Below are positions 8,191 through 17,500 of a stretch of 24,361 nt of DNA, piece by piece. Both the position numbers and the translations under genes were made by a program. Source of the stretch: Candidatus Fermentibacterota bacterium (GTDB lineage Bacteria > JAFGKV01); the NCBI GenBank assembly GCA_016928395.1, contig JAFGKV010000230.1, positions 1 to 24,361 on the forward strand, in the 5' to 3' direction. Below the pieces are notes generated by a model. That model made no database searches and was not told the DNA's origin. It worked only from the letters and a program-made list of their open reading frames with translations. The stretch's first letter is position 1; every line of letters starts with the position of its first letter.

Positions 8191-8439
8191 ATGAGAACTC
8201 AACTGATTCGGATCGGCAATTCCCGTGGGGTGCGAATCCCGAAGCCGCTTATAGAGCAAGCCGGATTGAGCGAGGAAGTCGAGCTACATGTTCGCAAAGG
8301 GCAGATCGTGCTCTCACGCCCGGCCTCGGCCCGCGATGGTTGGGCACGGGCGGTTGCTGAGCTTGCTGCCCGTGGCGAGGACACGCTTCTCGACCCGCCG
8401 ACGAGCACCTCCTTCGATCGTAACGAGTGGGAATGGTGA
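8191..8439 (+). CDS. mazE: MazE-type (AbrB/SpoVT fold) antitoxin
   Basis: The protein is 82 residues. AAGGTG lies 4 bases before the ATG. The N-terminal half (MRTQLIRIGNSRGVRIPKPL, then EELHV-like strands and KGQIVLS) is the swapped-hairpin AbrB/MazE DNA-binding fold. The acidic, Trp-containing tail (DRNEWEW) fits the flexible segment that masks MazF. It should bind and neutralise MazF and repress its own operon. The stop overlaps the start of the mazF reading frame, the usual coupled layout. That toxin frame is broken, so the antitoxin may now be free-standing or may guard against related toxins elsewhere. Confidence 0.85.
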   Translation: MRTQLIRIGNSRGVRIPKPLIEQAGLSEEVELHVRKGQIVLSRPASARDGWARAVAELAARGEDTLLDPPTSTSFDRNEWEW

Positions 8440-8768
8440 CTGAGACCTAGGCTCGTCGCGGCGACATCTTCCTCGTAGGACTCGATCCGACTCGACGACA
8501 AGAGATTCGAACGACCAGACCTTGCCTCGTAATCTCACCCGACGAGCTCAACGAGTACATTCAGACAGTCATCGTCGCACCACTGACGACGGGTAGTCGA
8601 GCCTATCCCTTTCGAGTGGCCTGCACCTTTCAGGGAAAGCGTAAACACATCGTACTCGATCAACTGCGTACCGTAGACCGAACTCGGCTGTTTCGCCGGC
8701 TCGGAACGGTGACCGCATCGGTTGTGGCTCGTTCACTTGGGGTCCTCCAGGAGATGTTCGCGCCGTAG
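8433..8768 (+). pseudogene. mazF: mazF endoribonuclease toxin, interrupted by an amber stop at codon 6
   Basis: From ATG 8433 (overlapping the end of mazE) the frame reads MVTET, then TAG at 8448-8450, then continues uninterrupted for over 100 codons to TAG at 8766-8768. The continuation is clearly MazF/PemK: RGDIFLVGLDPTR, RTTRPCLVISPDELN, VIVAPLTTGSRAYPFRV, HIVLDQLRTVDRTRL and the C-terminal helix. The family pattern LDPTRGSE is changed to LDPTRRQE. No ATG, GTG or TTG follows soon after the stop to allow a restart. The remainder lacks frameshifts, so the lesion looks recent, or else the stop is suppressed. A sequencing error is the other explanation. Confidence 0.85.
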
Positions 8769-9613
8769 GACGCCGCTTCAGGTCATCGCGAGGACCCGCG
8801 CCCGTCAGGCGGGGGACATGGCAATCTAGGTCGGAGATTGCCACGCTTCGCTCGCAATGAAAGGCATTCCCCCGGAGTTTGTGGGCGGATTGAGAACATA
8901 GGGAAGACGCCAATTGCTGGCCAGAGTGGTGATCAGATCGGCATCGCCCGGGCTTTCCAGGTCAAAGCAGAAGGACGAATCGTCAACACGCCTCTGGCTC
9001 GTATGAACGGCAGCGATGCGGCATGGTCGTTTGTGTCGCAAGGAAGTTCTGCCCGAACAGGAATTCGCCATCGGGGTCGGCCGTCGCCGCGGCCCGAACC
9101 TCCCGCTCTGCCTCATGCCACTATTCTCACCATAGAATAGCTCCCCACGGACCTCCTGGGAGCCTTGACCGGCCGGAGATGCCCGCTCTGATCAGGGCAT
9201 TCCGGGGCGTACCAACATCGGCTGCACGCCGAAGAGCGCATCGTGAAGATGTGGCCCCTTCGGCTCCCGTTTCGCTTTCCGCCCACTGCCTGGATGGGCA
9301 CTTCCCAATTCTCTGGAGAGCCATGGGAAACCAACGCCTCCCTTGCGGAATGCGGCCCGCCCGGGAGTCTGGTTCAGCTTCCCTTCGGATGAGCAACCGG
9401 CCCATGCCCATGCGTCCGATCTCATCCAGTGAGCGAAGGAAGACACCTCTAAGGTCCTGTAGTCCACTCGTGCAGTATGGGCAGGTTCTGGGGTCGGTCG
9501 CGCAGCGGCCAAGGATTGCGGCCCCGGCACCATGCGAGGCGTGTGCGCGCAGCCTCGGGAAGAAACGAAGCGCGGCCGGATCGAATGCTCATCTGGAGCA
9601 AGGCAGAGATCGG
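8769..9613. other. Spacer with a palindromic element, otherwise unassigned
   Basis: Apart from the element at 8783-8860, nothing can be named. A minus-strand frame at 9127-9589 is open and contains a CPYC-type Cys pair (RTCPYCTSGLQDL), but it has no ATG before codon 60 and no ribosome site. Plus-strand frames at 8838-9140 and 9023-9646 overlap one another and look like noise. Decayed genes are possible. Confidence 0.45.
8783..8860. repeat. Intergenic palindromic repeat element (78 bp)
   Basis: The outer arms TCATCGCGAG and CTCGCAATGA are inverted repeats with one mismatch. Inside, GGCAATCT (8820-8827) and AGATTGCC (8835-8842) form a perfect 8-bp stem. On the minus strand it reads CATTGCGAGCGAAGCGTGGC, a form of intergenic repeat found at high copy in many bacterial genomes. 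It sits 15 bases after the mazF remnant and may act as a transcript end or be a MITE-like element. Confidence 0.7.
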
Positions 9614-9655
9614 TTGACAGAACCCATCGATTATCGTATTATCTGATTATACGAT
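9614..9655 (+). promoter_or_regulatory. Promoter with overlapping inverted repeat for the phd-vapC operon
   Basis: TTGACA (9614-9619), 17 bases, then TATTAT (9637-9642) is a near-consensus sigma-70 promoter. ATCGTAT (9633-9639) and ATACGAT (9649-9655) form a perfect 7-bp inverted repeat that overlaps the -10 and the predicted start of transcription. This is where an antitoxin repressor would bind to shut off its own operon. Confidence 0.72.
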
Positions 9656-9670
9656 TTCAAGGAGGTCGAA

Positions 9671-9952
9671 GTGAGCGCCGAGATTCTGACCGTCACCGAG
9701 GTTGTGCGGAGCTTCTCCGAGTACATAGGCCGAGTTGCCTATCGAGGCGAGTCGTTTTTGCTGCACAAGGGGAAGAAGCCTGTGGCGGAGCTTCGGCCGA
9801 TTCCGAGCGGCCGGCGGCTCGGTGACTTGCCGTCGATCCTTGGTTCCCTGCCGCACCTGTCCGAGACGGCCGCCGCGGCGTTCGCGAACGATGTGGACTC
9901 GGCTCGCCAGGAGCTGGCTCATGCCGAAGCGAGGGACCCATGGGGGTTCTGA
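9671..9952 (+). CDS. Phd/YefM-family antitoxin
   Basis: The protein is 93 residues. A GTG start follows AAGGAGG with a 5-base gap. The N-terminus (ILTVTEVVRSFSEYIGRVAY, then GESFLLHKGKKPVAELRPI) has the Phd/YefM DNA-binding fold: a strand-helix-helix start, then a hairpin carrying the K-x-x-x-AxL motif. The C-terminal part (about 60-93) is acidic and helical, as expected of the toxin-binding tail. It should neutralise the VapC that overlaps its 3' end and repress the promoter at 9614-9642. Pairing a Phd-type antitoxin with a PIN toxin is common. Confidence 0.88.
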   Translation: MSAEILTVTEVVRSFSEYIGRVAYRGESFLLHKGKKPVAELRPIPSGRRLGDLPSILGSLPHLSETAAAAFANDVDSARQELAHAEARDPWGF

Positions 9953-10344
9953 TCGACAGCAGCGTGCTCATTCACTTCGAGCGATCGCGAACCGACGTCT
10001 CAGAGTATGTTCACGGACACGAGGAGGAAGATGTCTTTCTCTCGGTCATAACGGCCAGTGAGCTGCTGCATGGTGTCTGCCGTGCAGCGGACCGGAAGGT
10101 CAGAGCCACACGCCTTGCCTTCGTGGAGGCTGCCCTCGCCGCCTTCCCGATTCTCCCCATCGACCTGCGTACCGCGCGCTCCCACGCCCAACTATGGGCT
10201 GATCTCGCACGCGAGGGTCAGATGATAGGAATCCATGACTCCTGGCTGGCAGCAACGTGCCTGGCACACGGTCTCCGGCTTGCCACCAGCAATCTCCGGG
10301 AGTTTGCCCGGGTTCCCGGGCTCGATGTCGAGCAGTGGACGTAG
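9940..10344 (+). CDS. vapC: VapC-type PIN-domain ribonuclease toxin
   Basis: The protein is 134 residues, the normal VapC length. It starts inside the antitoxin gene with a 13-base overlap, so the two are translationally coupled. The PIN active site is present: Asp6 in VLIDSSVLIH, Glu41 in VITASELLHG, Asp100 in GIHDSWLAATCL, and the LATSNLREF segment where Asn118 holds the fourth position. These residues bind Mg or Mn for RNA cleavage; VapC toxins cut tRNA or rRNA, but the target cannot be read from sequence. All core residues and the full length are kept, so the module looks active. Confidence 0.92.
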   Translation: MGVLIDSSVLIHFERSRTDVSEYVHGHEEEDVFLSVITASELLHGVCRAADRKVRATRLAFVEAALAAFPILPIDLRTARSHAQLWADLAREGQMIGIHDSWLAATCLAHGLRLATSNLREFARVPGLDVEQWT

Positions 10345-10424
10345 AGCATGTTGACTGAAACGGTCTCGGGCGTAGGCACAATGCCAACTCGTGAGGAGAG
10401 GAAGGTGGGCGCACGGGGAGTCCG

Positions 10425-10440
10425 CTCTCACTGTTGAGAG
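10425..10440. repeat. Small hairpin between vapC and the MATE gene
   Basis: CTCTCA, CTGT and TGAGAG form a 6-bp stem 80 bases after the vapC stop. No T-run follows, so a terminator role is weak. A TTGACA begins 5 bases later (10446) but lacks a good -10, so it is only a possible promoter for the MATE gene. Confidence 0.35.
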
Positions 10441-10505
10441 GCGCGTTGACAATGAACCACTATCCCCGATGCCCTTCCTCGTGATCACGCGTGGACGGGA
10501 TCCCC

Positions 10506-11903
10506 ATGAACGGCATGACTGAGAAGAGCGGTACCCACACCGCGGCCGCCCTCGTGCGCCGCGGTGTGGGAGCGACGCTGTTCAACATGGCATTCCCGCT
10601 TCTTGCCGGCACCGTTGCCATGAATGCCTACAGCCTCACGGACACGTGGTTCGTGTCGCGGCTCGGTACACAGCCGCTGGCGGCCATGGCCTTCTCTTTC
10701 CCCGTGGTCATGCTACTGTCCTGCGTGGCCGCCGGGATTGGCAACGGCGTCATGACGCTGGTATCGCATTCCCTGGGCCGCAATGATCATCGCGGTGCAT
10801 CGAGGATGGTCGGGCATGGCGCCGTGCTCATGCTGATTGTCTCGACGACTATGGCGGTGCTGGGATATCTCTCGATTGATGCGGTATTCACACGTCTTGG
10901 CGCCGACGCATCTACCCGGCGCATGGTAGGCGCCTACATGCGCGTCTGGTACCTCGGCGCGTTCTCCATGGCGATGCCGATGATGGGGAACGGGATCCTG
11001 ATCTCCGCCGGCGATTCCCGCATGGCGGGCAGGATGATGATGCTGGGGCCTTTACTCAATCTGGTACTCGATCCCGTGATGATCTTCGGGTATTTCGGCT
11101 TTCCGGCACTGGGTCTGCAGGGTGCGGCTTTGGCGACTGTCATCTCGCAGGTCACCGCAACCGTGTGCATGTTTCTGCTTCTCCTCAAGAAGCACCGGCT
11201 TGTGGTGCTCGCCAGATGGCCACTGCGTGACTACCTGCTTTCCTGGAGGCGTATCGCGACGTTCGCCGCGCCCAACATACTGAGCCTCATCCTCATGCCG
11301 ATCTCCTCCACGGTGATCACCCGGATTCTGGGTGGTTTCGGCAACGAAGCGGTGGCCGCAGCCGGCGCCGCGGGACGCATCGAGATGTTCGCATTCGTTA
11401 TTCCGATGGCACTGGGGATTTCCTTGACGCCCTTCGTCAGCCAGAACTACGGCGCCGCTCGACTCGATCGCATTCGCAGAGCCATCCGACTCAGCGTGTC
11501 CTTCGCTCTGCTGTACGGTGGGTTCATCGCGATCTTGTTCTTCGCGGGCGCGCCCTGGTTTGCGCGAGCATTCAGCAAGGACCCAAAGGTTGTGGGAATC
11601 CTCGTGACGTATGTCCGGACGATCTCATTCGGATACGGCATGATGGAGGTGCATCGCTACTCTGGCTTCGTCCTCACCGGGCTCCACAAACCTGCCCTCA
11701 CGACCACGCTCAATGCAGTCCGCGTCGTGGTCGTCTTGATTCCGCTTTCCCTGCTCGGGGCACACCTGCATGGTGTCCGCGGGCTGTTCGTCGGCCGGCT
11801 CATTACGGATCTTGTCAGTGGGTGCATCGGGCTTGCCTCACTACGCTGGGTCTTCGCTTCACTGTGGCGCAACCCGTCGCCCCGATCCGTTGAGGGGCGA
11901 TAG
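10506..11903 (+). CDS. MATE-family multidrug/organic cation efflux transporter
   Basis: The protein is about 465 residues with about 12 membrane segments in two similar halves. Typical MATE signatures are visible: NMAFPLLAGTVAMNAYSLTD then TWFVSRLG in the first helices, GNGVMTLVSHSLGRND, GNGILISAGDSRMAG, MLGPLLNLVLDPVMIFGYFG in the first half, and PLALGISLTPFVSQNYGAA-like text in the second. Such proteins export drugs or metabolites in exchange for Na or H ions; the cargo is unknown. The start is unsure. ATG 10506 is preferred because a weak GGGA precedes it, but GTG 10491 and ATG 10515 are in frame. The basic tail ends shortly after the last helix. It could be a separate transcription unit from vapC. 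Confidence 0.9.
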   Translation: MNGMTEKSGTHTAAALVRRGVGATLFNMAFPLLAGTVAMNAYSLTDTWFVSRLGTQPLAAMAFSFPVVMLLSCVAAGIGNGVMTLVSHSLGRNDHRGASRMVGHGAVLMLIVSTTMAVLGYLSIDAVFTRLGADASTRRMVGAYMRVWYLGAFSMAMPMMGNGILISAGDSRMAGRMMMLGPLLNLVLDPVMIFGYFGFPALGLQGAALATVISQVTATVCMFLLLLKKHRLVVLARWPLRDYLLSWRRIATFAAPNILSLILMPISSTVITRILGGFGNEAVAAAGAAGRIEMFAFVIPMALGISLTPFVSQNYGAARLDRIRRAIRLSVSFALLYGGFIAILFFAGAPWFARAFSKDPKVVGILVTYVRTISFGYGMMEVHRYSGFVLTGLHKPALTTTLNAVRVVVVLIPLSLLGAHLHGVRGLFVGRLITDLVSGCIGLASLRWVFASLWRNPSPRSVEGR

Positions 11904-12166
11904 CTCGTGGGTGGGGGAGCACGCACAGGGTCAGGCCGATCCCGCGGCACAGGCAACGGGCTTGGGCACGTAGGTAGGATGGCAACCCACCGACCAGAAG
12001 GCCGAGTAGGTCGACACCGCGTGGGCCCACCAGGGCAAAGCAAGTTGACACGTTGCCAACGTCTTTCTCGTTCGCATGGTCGCTTATGTCACAAGGCCGG
12101 CCTGATCGAACTGGGCGACACAGGGGTTGTGCGGGGGGGTGAGAGGCCGCGGTGTCCTCGCCGCAT

Positions 12167-12185
12167 CGGCACCTCCTCGGTGCCG
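12167..12185 (-). terminator. Hairpin downstream of the amylase/propeller operon
   Basis: CGGCACC and GGTGCCG form a perfect 7-bp GC-rich stem with a TCCTC loop, beginning 17 bases after the stop codon of the last gene of the minus-strand operon. There is no T-run, so termination would need Rho or the hairpin may protect the transcript end. Confidence 0.42.
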
Positions 12186-12202
12186 TTCTGCCCTGACGGA
12201 GA

Positions 12203-14560
12203 TCACGGTATCGTAAGCTCGAAGTCGCCCTCCCCGACGCGAACCGACCGGGCCACTTCACCGTTCGCCCCATCCATCGCCAGAATGAGGTATGTCCAAT
12301 CGTACAGTGGATTCCCCGGTGAGTCCGTCGTAATCCAGGATGTTGCGTCTGGAGGCAGGACGGTCAGTCGATACTCGTATCCGGGCGCCGGGCCCGGAGA
12401 GAAGTGCGGGTGGTTCGCGGCGCCGTAGACCCAATAGGCAGCGGCCTGGGGGGATGGGATCCACGTGAGGTGGAGGGAGCCATCCAGAAGCTCCCAGTTC
12501 ATCATGAGATACGGCGGCGGCACCATCCGCACGTAGATCAGGTCTTCCATGTTCGGCCTGTAGTAGCACATGTGCGGGATACCGAAGTCATCCAAAGCGA
12601 CGTCGGTGCTCCACATGGAATAGCCATCAGGGTCCGCCGTGAGGAGATGCCACCCCAGGCCATCCTTGAAGGCGTATCGCAGGTCAAGATGAGGGGTAGT
12701 GCGGGAGTAGCCGATATGTGGGAATCCGGCTACATCCAGCGTAATGGAAGGTGAGGAGAGCATGGAGACACCCTCCTCCACGGTCTCCTTGTGCCACGCA
12801 CCGTCGATCCGACGCGCATAGACCAAGGCGGAATTCTCCCATGCAGTGAAACAGACATGGGGAATACCGGCGGCGTCGACGGCTATGGAGGCGTCCTGGA
12901 ACTGCCCCGGTTCAATCACTTCTATGTGCCAGGCGCTCTCGTCCCGCCATGCGTACTTGAGAAGCTCGACCGTGGCAAACGGGACGTAGACGACGTGCGG
13001 CCTTCCATTCGAGTCTAGCGCGATCGAGTTCCGGTCGCCTACCATCGATGCGTCATCGAAGGTCTCAGTATGCCAGCCCCCACCATCCTCATACGCGTAC
13101 TTCATGCTGTGGTCCCACGTCCAATCCCCATAGCTGATGTGGGGGAACCCGTCTGCATCAAGTGCCAGCGAGACCCAATGGCCCACGTTGCCCTCGCTGT
13201 CCACGGTGAACAGCGACCATCCTGTCTCAGCCTTGCGGGCGTACCGCAGATCGTCCTGGAGACCTTCGCTGTAGGCGATGTGGGCATGACCGGCCGCATT
13301 TAGGGCCAGTGAGCTAGTGAATCCACTCATTCCCGTAGTGTCCACAATCTCTGTGTGCCATCCCGTCCCGTCTTCCCACGCGTACTTGAGACCGTCGACG
13401 AGCTCATCAAAATGGTAGCTGAGGGAGGGGTAGTTCGAGGAGGAAATCGCGATGGAACAGCCCTGGCCGGCACTCCCTTCGGCATCAACCAATTCAGCGG
13501 ATGTCGATTCCGGGGTCTTGACCAGGTAGTAGAGGGCGTCGACGTTCAGCTCGTAGAAGCTGGCGTGCAGAGTACCGCCCTCGATGACCAGCGAAGGGGA
13601 GTCTCCTCCATATCCCGGTGCGTACAAGGGTTCGATGTGCCACCCGGCTTCGTCCTTGTATGCCAGTTTTAGATCGCCATCCCCCAGGAAGGCGACGTGG
13701 GGAACGCCGCTCTGGTCAAGGACGATGGACGCCGACGCCGCCTCGTCATTGACGAAGCCCAAGTTGTCCGTCTGCCAGGGATCGGCAGGCCCGGGCCTGA
13801 AGGCATACTTCAGTACGCATGCGTCAGGCTCCAGGCTGAACCGCGCAAGGAACGCGATGTGCACTGAACCATCGTTGCCCATGGCGAGGGATGTCTCGGT
13901 CGGCCAGTCATCGCCGACATCTGCGATCTGGATCGCCCATCCAGACCCGTCATTCCAGGCGTATTTCACCAGATTGTTCCCGAGTTCGCAGTAGCTGATG
14001 TGTGGGTGGTCTCCCGCATCGAGCACAAGCGATGGGCCCCTCCCCACGTTTCCGTTGGTATCCACGGTTTCGATGACCCAACCGGATGCTTCGCGGTGGG
14101 CGTACCGCAGGTCGTCGTTGTGGTCGTCATGGTAGGTGATGCAGGGAATACCTGACGAGGTGAGCGCCAGTGATGTGCTGTGGCCCACCACCGCGTCCAC
14201 GGTCTCCATCGTCCAGGCATCGCCGCGGTTGACGGCGTACCGAAGCCCCCCACTGCCCCGTTCGGCGTAGCTTATGTGGAGGGCGCCATCATCCCCGATG
14301 GCCAATGATGCGTGGAGTCCCGTAAGGTTTTCGGGGTCAACGGTCTCGTCGTTCCAGGACGTACCGTCGAACCACGCGTGATAGAGATGATCTTTGCCAT
14401 AGACCACATGGGGATGCAGCGACGAATCGAGCCGCAGGTGCCGGTCTCCCATGTCGCTGAACTGCTTCAGGGAGTCAACGCGCTGGATGAGCCACTCCAC
14501 GGCGCGGGCGGGTGACGCGCTTAGGGCAAGCGCAACCAAGAGAGCAGTCAGAGTATTCAT
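12203..14560 (-). CDS. Secreted protein with about 14 propeller-like repeats and an FN3-like C-terminus
   Basis: The protein is 785 residues. The start at 14560 is chosen because AGGAGAG lies 4 bases upstream and residues 1-20 (to SPARA) make a signal peptide; the open frame extends further upstream without support. Residues about 28-695 hold 13-14 repeats of about 47 residues with the pattern LRYA...GWH-E-VD..GNVG...SLALD..G.PHISY, each of which would give one four-stranded blade. The last 90 residues (ELLDGSLHLTWIPSPQAAAY, then a long Pro-containing strand region) look like an FN3 domain. No enzyme motif was seen. It follows the amylase gene by 25 bases, so the two are probably made together; a binding or scaffold role for glucan or cell surface is a guess. 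Confidence 0.82.
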   Translation of the reverse strand: MNTLTALLVALALSASPARAVEWLIQRVDSLKQFSDMGDRHLRLDSSLHPHVVYGKDHLYHAWFDGTSWNDETVDPENLTGLHASLAIGDDGALHISYAERGSGGLRYAVNRGDAWTMETVDAVVGHSTSLALTSSGIPCITYHDDHNDDLRYAHREASGWVIETVDTNGNVGRGPSLVLDAGDHPHISYCELGNNLVKYAWNDGSGWAIQIADVGDDWPTETSLAMGNDGSVHIAFLARFSLEPDACVLKYAFRPGPADPWQTDNLGFVNDEAASASIVLDQSGVPHVAFLGDGDLKLAYKDEAGWHIEPLYAPGYGGDSPSLVIEGGTLHASFYELNVDALYYLVKTPESTSAELVDAEGSAGQGCSIAISSSNYPSLSYHFDELVDGLKYAWEDGTGWHTEIVDTTGMSGFTSSLALNAAGHAHIAYSEGLQDDLRYARKAETGWSLFTVDSEGNVGHWVSLALDADGFPHISYGDWTWDHSMKYAYEDGGGWHTETFDDASMVGDRNSIALDSNGRPHVVYVPFATVELLKYAWRDESAWHIEVIEPGQFQDASIAVDAAGIPHVCFTAWENSALVYARRIDGAWHKETVEEGVSMLSSPSITLDVAGFPHIGYSRTTPHLDLRYAFKDGLGWHLLTADPDGYSMWSTDVALDDFGIPHMCYYRPNMEDLIYVRMVPPPYLMMNWELLDGSLHLTWIPSPQAAAYWVYGAANHPHFSPGPAPGYEYRLTVLPPDATSWITTDSPGNPLYDWTYLILAMDGANGEVARSVRVGEGDFELTIP

Positions 14561-14585
14561 GTGTCTCTCCTCGCGCGGCGAGTGC

Positions 14586-17500
14586 TCAGGGCAGCACGAT
14601 AAGGGGGCGGCCCCTGCGTTCGCCGTCGGCGTGGAGCACCACCACATAGGCGCCAGGGCCCGGGCCGTTGGCGCCGGCGAGGTTCCATGTCACGGTGTGC
14701 GTGCCCGCGGCCACAGTCTCATCCATGTCGATCCGTGCGCGGCGATGCCCCGCCAGATCCCACAGCTCCAGAGCAGGCGCGCCGGGCCGAGGCAGCGAGA
14801 AGGAGACCGTCGTCGTGCCCCTCGTTGGGTTCGGGATCGGAGGCGCCAGCGCAAGGCGCAGCACCGCGGGTTGAGGCTCGGGGAATGCGCCGACGACCGC
14901 GCTGTCCGCCACGGCGACGATCATAACCTGGTACGGATCAAGCACCAAAGACAAGGCCTGGAGCCCTTCGGTGGTCTGTACCTGGGTCTCGCCGGTGAGC
15001 AGGTCGGAGACTACCCAGTCTTCCCCGGGGTCGAGCCCCCAGAGTTCCACCGGCAGCGCCAGCTCCGCCGCCTGGGCAAAGGCCCGGCAGTTGGCGGCTA
15101 CGAAGACCCGCTGGTCGGCGGTATCCCGGGCGAAGCAGTAGACATTGGACGGGTTCGTGTTCGTGATGCCGCGGTACGCGCCGTGCCTCAGGCATGTTAT
15201 GGCTTCGCGGATGGCGCCCAGGGCATGGTAGAACGGTTGCAGGTTGTGGGGGTCGCTCCAGTCTATGTAGTACCGCTGGGTCAGTTCGCCCACCTCCTGG
15301 CCCGCATAGAGCAGGGGAAGCCCCGGCGATGCGTACAGGATCGCAGCGGCAGCTTTGGTGCGCGCGGGTCCGAACTCGGCGACAAACCGGGTCTCATCAT
15401 GGTTCTCGATGAATCGCAGGGCCAATGGCCCTTCCCCCATGCCGGGGAACGCCATGACGTGGCCGTGAAGTGCCGACGGTGTTTCAACTCCACGCATGAG
15501 CCCCTTGAGGTGGTTCATGTAGCCCCAGTCATATGCGGCATCGAACCGGCCGTCGAACAGCGAGGCGTCCTCGGTGGAGGCCTCAGCCAGCAGGAGCACA
15601 TTGTCCTTGGTCACCTTGAGCGAATCCCGCCACGCCTGCCAGAAGGCGGGCGTCCGCTCCTGGATGCCCCAGGCCACGTCGCAGCGGTATCCGTCGATGT
15701 CATACTGCTCGACCCAGAACTGCGAGGCGCGGATAGAGTAGTCCCACACCTCAGAGTTCCCGTAGTTCAGATTCGGGAGGTCGGCCCAGTAGTTCTGGTA
15801 GGAGCCGTCGGTATTCCAGAGGTAGTAGTCGCGGTAGATCGAGTTCTCGCCGTACCGAAGGGCATCGATCATGAAGGGGTGTTGGAGCGAGGTATGATTG
15901 ATTACCTGATCCAAAATGACCTTGATGCCCAGGCTATGGGCCGCGGCGATGAGCTGGGCTAAGGCTGTGCTGTCGCCCATGGAAGGATTCAGGTTGAAGT
16001 AGTCGGTAATGGCGTAGCCGTGGGCCTCGGGTGAGGCGAAAATGGGCGTCATCCAGAGAGTCTTCACACCCAGGCCCCTGATGCGCTCCATATCCGCCGT
16101 GATGGCGGCGAGATCACGGGTCGAGGAGTAGGAGACCGGGTAGATTTCGTACATGAGATTGTCGCCTGCCCACCGGGGATGCTGGGCGGGGAGCAAGGGC
16201 ACAGCTCCGGTGCTATCGATCCTGATGGTTGCCACTGATGAGCCTGTCCGCTCTTCATCGTCGACGGTCAGGCGTACTGCGTATTCGCCGGGCGGCTTGG
16301 GCAAGGTGAACGATGCCTGAATCGAGCTTGTTCCCGATAGGTTCAGTGCTGCGGGATTGCCCGGCTCTTCGCTCCATGAAAATGATGCAATGATGCCGTT
16401 GTCGGGATGGTAGGAGCCCGCGCCATCCAGGGTCACCGCGCCGGGCGTGCATCCCACGGCGATACGGGCCTTGGGACACAGGTCGGGCCGGCAGTCATAT
16501 CGCGACCAGGTGACGCTTCGATTGCCAGAGGCATCCGTCACATCCAGCCCGACATAGTTGGCGCCATTGGTCATCGTAATAGGAACGGCACACGTACCGT
16601 TGGTGATGGTGATAGGCCATGTTGAACGGTTGTGCATGAACTGCCCGGTCGTTACTTCTGGATCGGCCACCATGCCGGTGACAGTGAAGTCGCGCCAGAT
16701 CCGGGCGGCGCCTGCCGAGTAGAAGAGGACTTCAGGGCCGGTTTGCGGAAGACCCTGGATGCTGTCCGGATGCAGGGCCACGAGGCCGCGGCCCGTATTG
16801 ACGAGCGCCACTTCGCGAGGGCCACCCACCATGCCCGCCTCGATCCAGCTCCCGAGAATGCGTTGCTCCGAAGAGGGGACCGCGAAGAACGTCGCATCGT
16901 AGACGTCAGGATCCTCCTGAGCCAGCCAGCCGCCCTGTGCGGGTTCCAGCTCCACGCCGTCATCCGTGCGCAGCGTGGCGACCAGACCCCAGAACCACGA
17001 CCCGGTGTAGGTGCCCAGATGGCTCTCCAACTCCTCCAGCGGCAGAGACACGATGAATGAGCCCGCCGTCTCGGGATCCGAATTGATGCCCACGGCGGCG
17101 CCGACTATGAAAGGATCGGTGCCGAGGATTAGGCGGTTGTCAATGGCGTCATCGTAGTAGGGCGAAGAGGGCGGCACCAGCCAGATGAACACACCCTGGT
17201 CCTGCCAGGGCGGCCCCATGACGTCGATATCGCCGGGCAGCGGCATTGCCGGGCCGTCCAGAGACGAAGCAATGACCAGCCCTAATGCGGTATGCTGATT
17301 AACCGCCGCCATCTCGACGATGGCCTGGAGCGTGACGGGATCGAGCCTGGTCGAGGTTCCCACGTGAAAGGCCTTGATATCCGCGGCGCCGGGGGTTACT
17401 CCCGCAGGATAGCGGTAGCGGCCCGGGCCATCGTCGTCACCGAAGGAGTCCACCGCGTGAAACCCCGAGCCCGAGCCATACGCGCCGAAGGAGAACGTGT

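Noticed and set aside
9127-9589. Minus-strand frame with a CPYC motif
   Set aside because: A short stretch looks protein-like, but there is no start codon near its beginning and no family could be recognised; kept only as a note in the spacer entry.
9023-9646. 207-codon plus-strand open frame before the Phd-type antitoxin
   Set aside because: No ribosome site, low-complexity Arg/Ser/Pro composition, no motif, and it runs across the strong promoter at 9614-9642.
14561-14647. Upstream extension of the propeller-protein frame to 14647
   Set aside because: It would overlap the end of the amylase gene and lacks a ribosome site, whereas the ATG at 14560 has both a ribosome site and a signal peptide.
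14451-15962. 503-codon plus-strand open frame opposite the amylase gene
   Set aside because: It lies wholly antisense to conserved GH13 sequence, has no ribosome site or recognisable motif, and its open length is expected in GC-rich codons read backwards.
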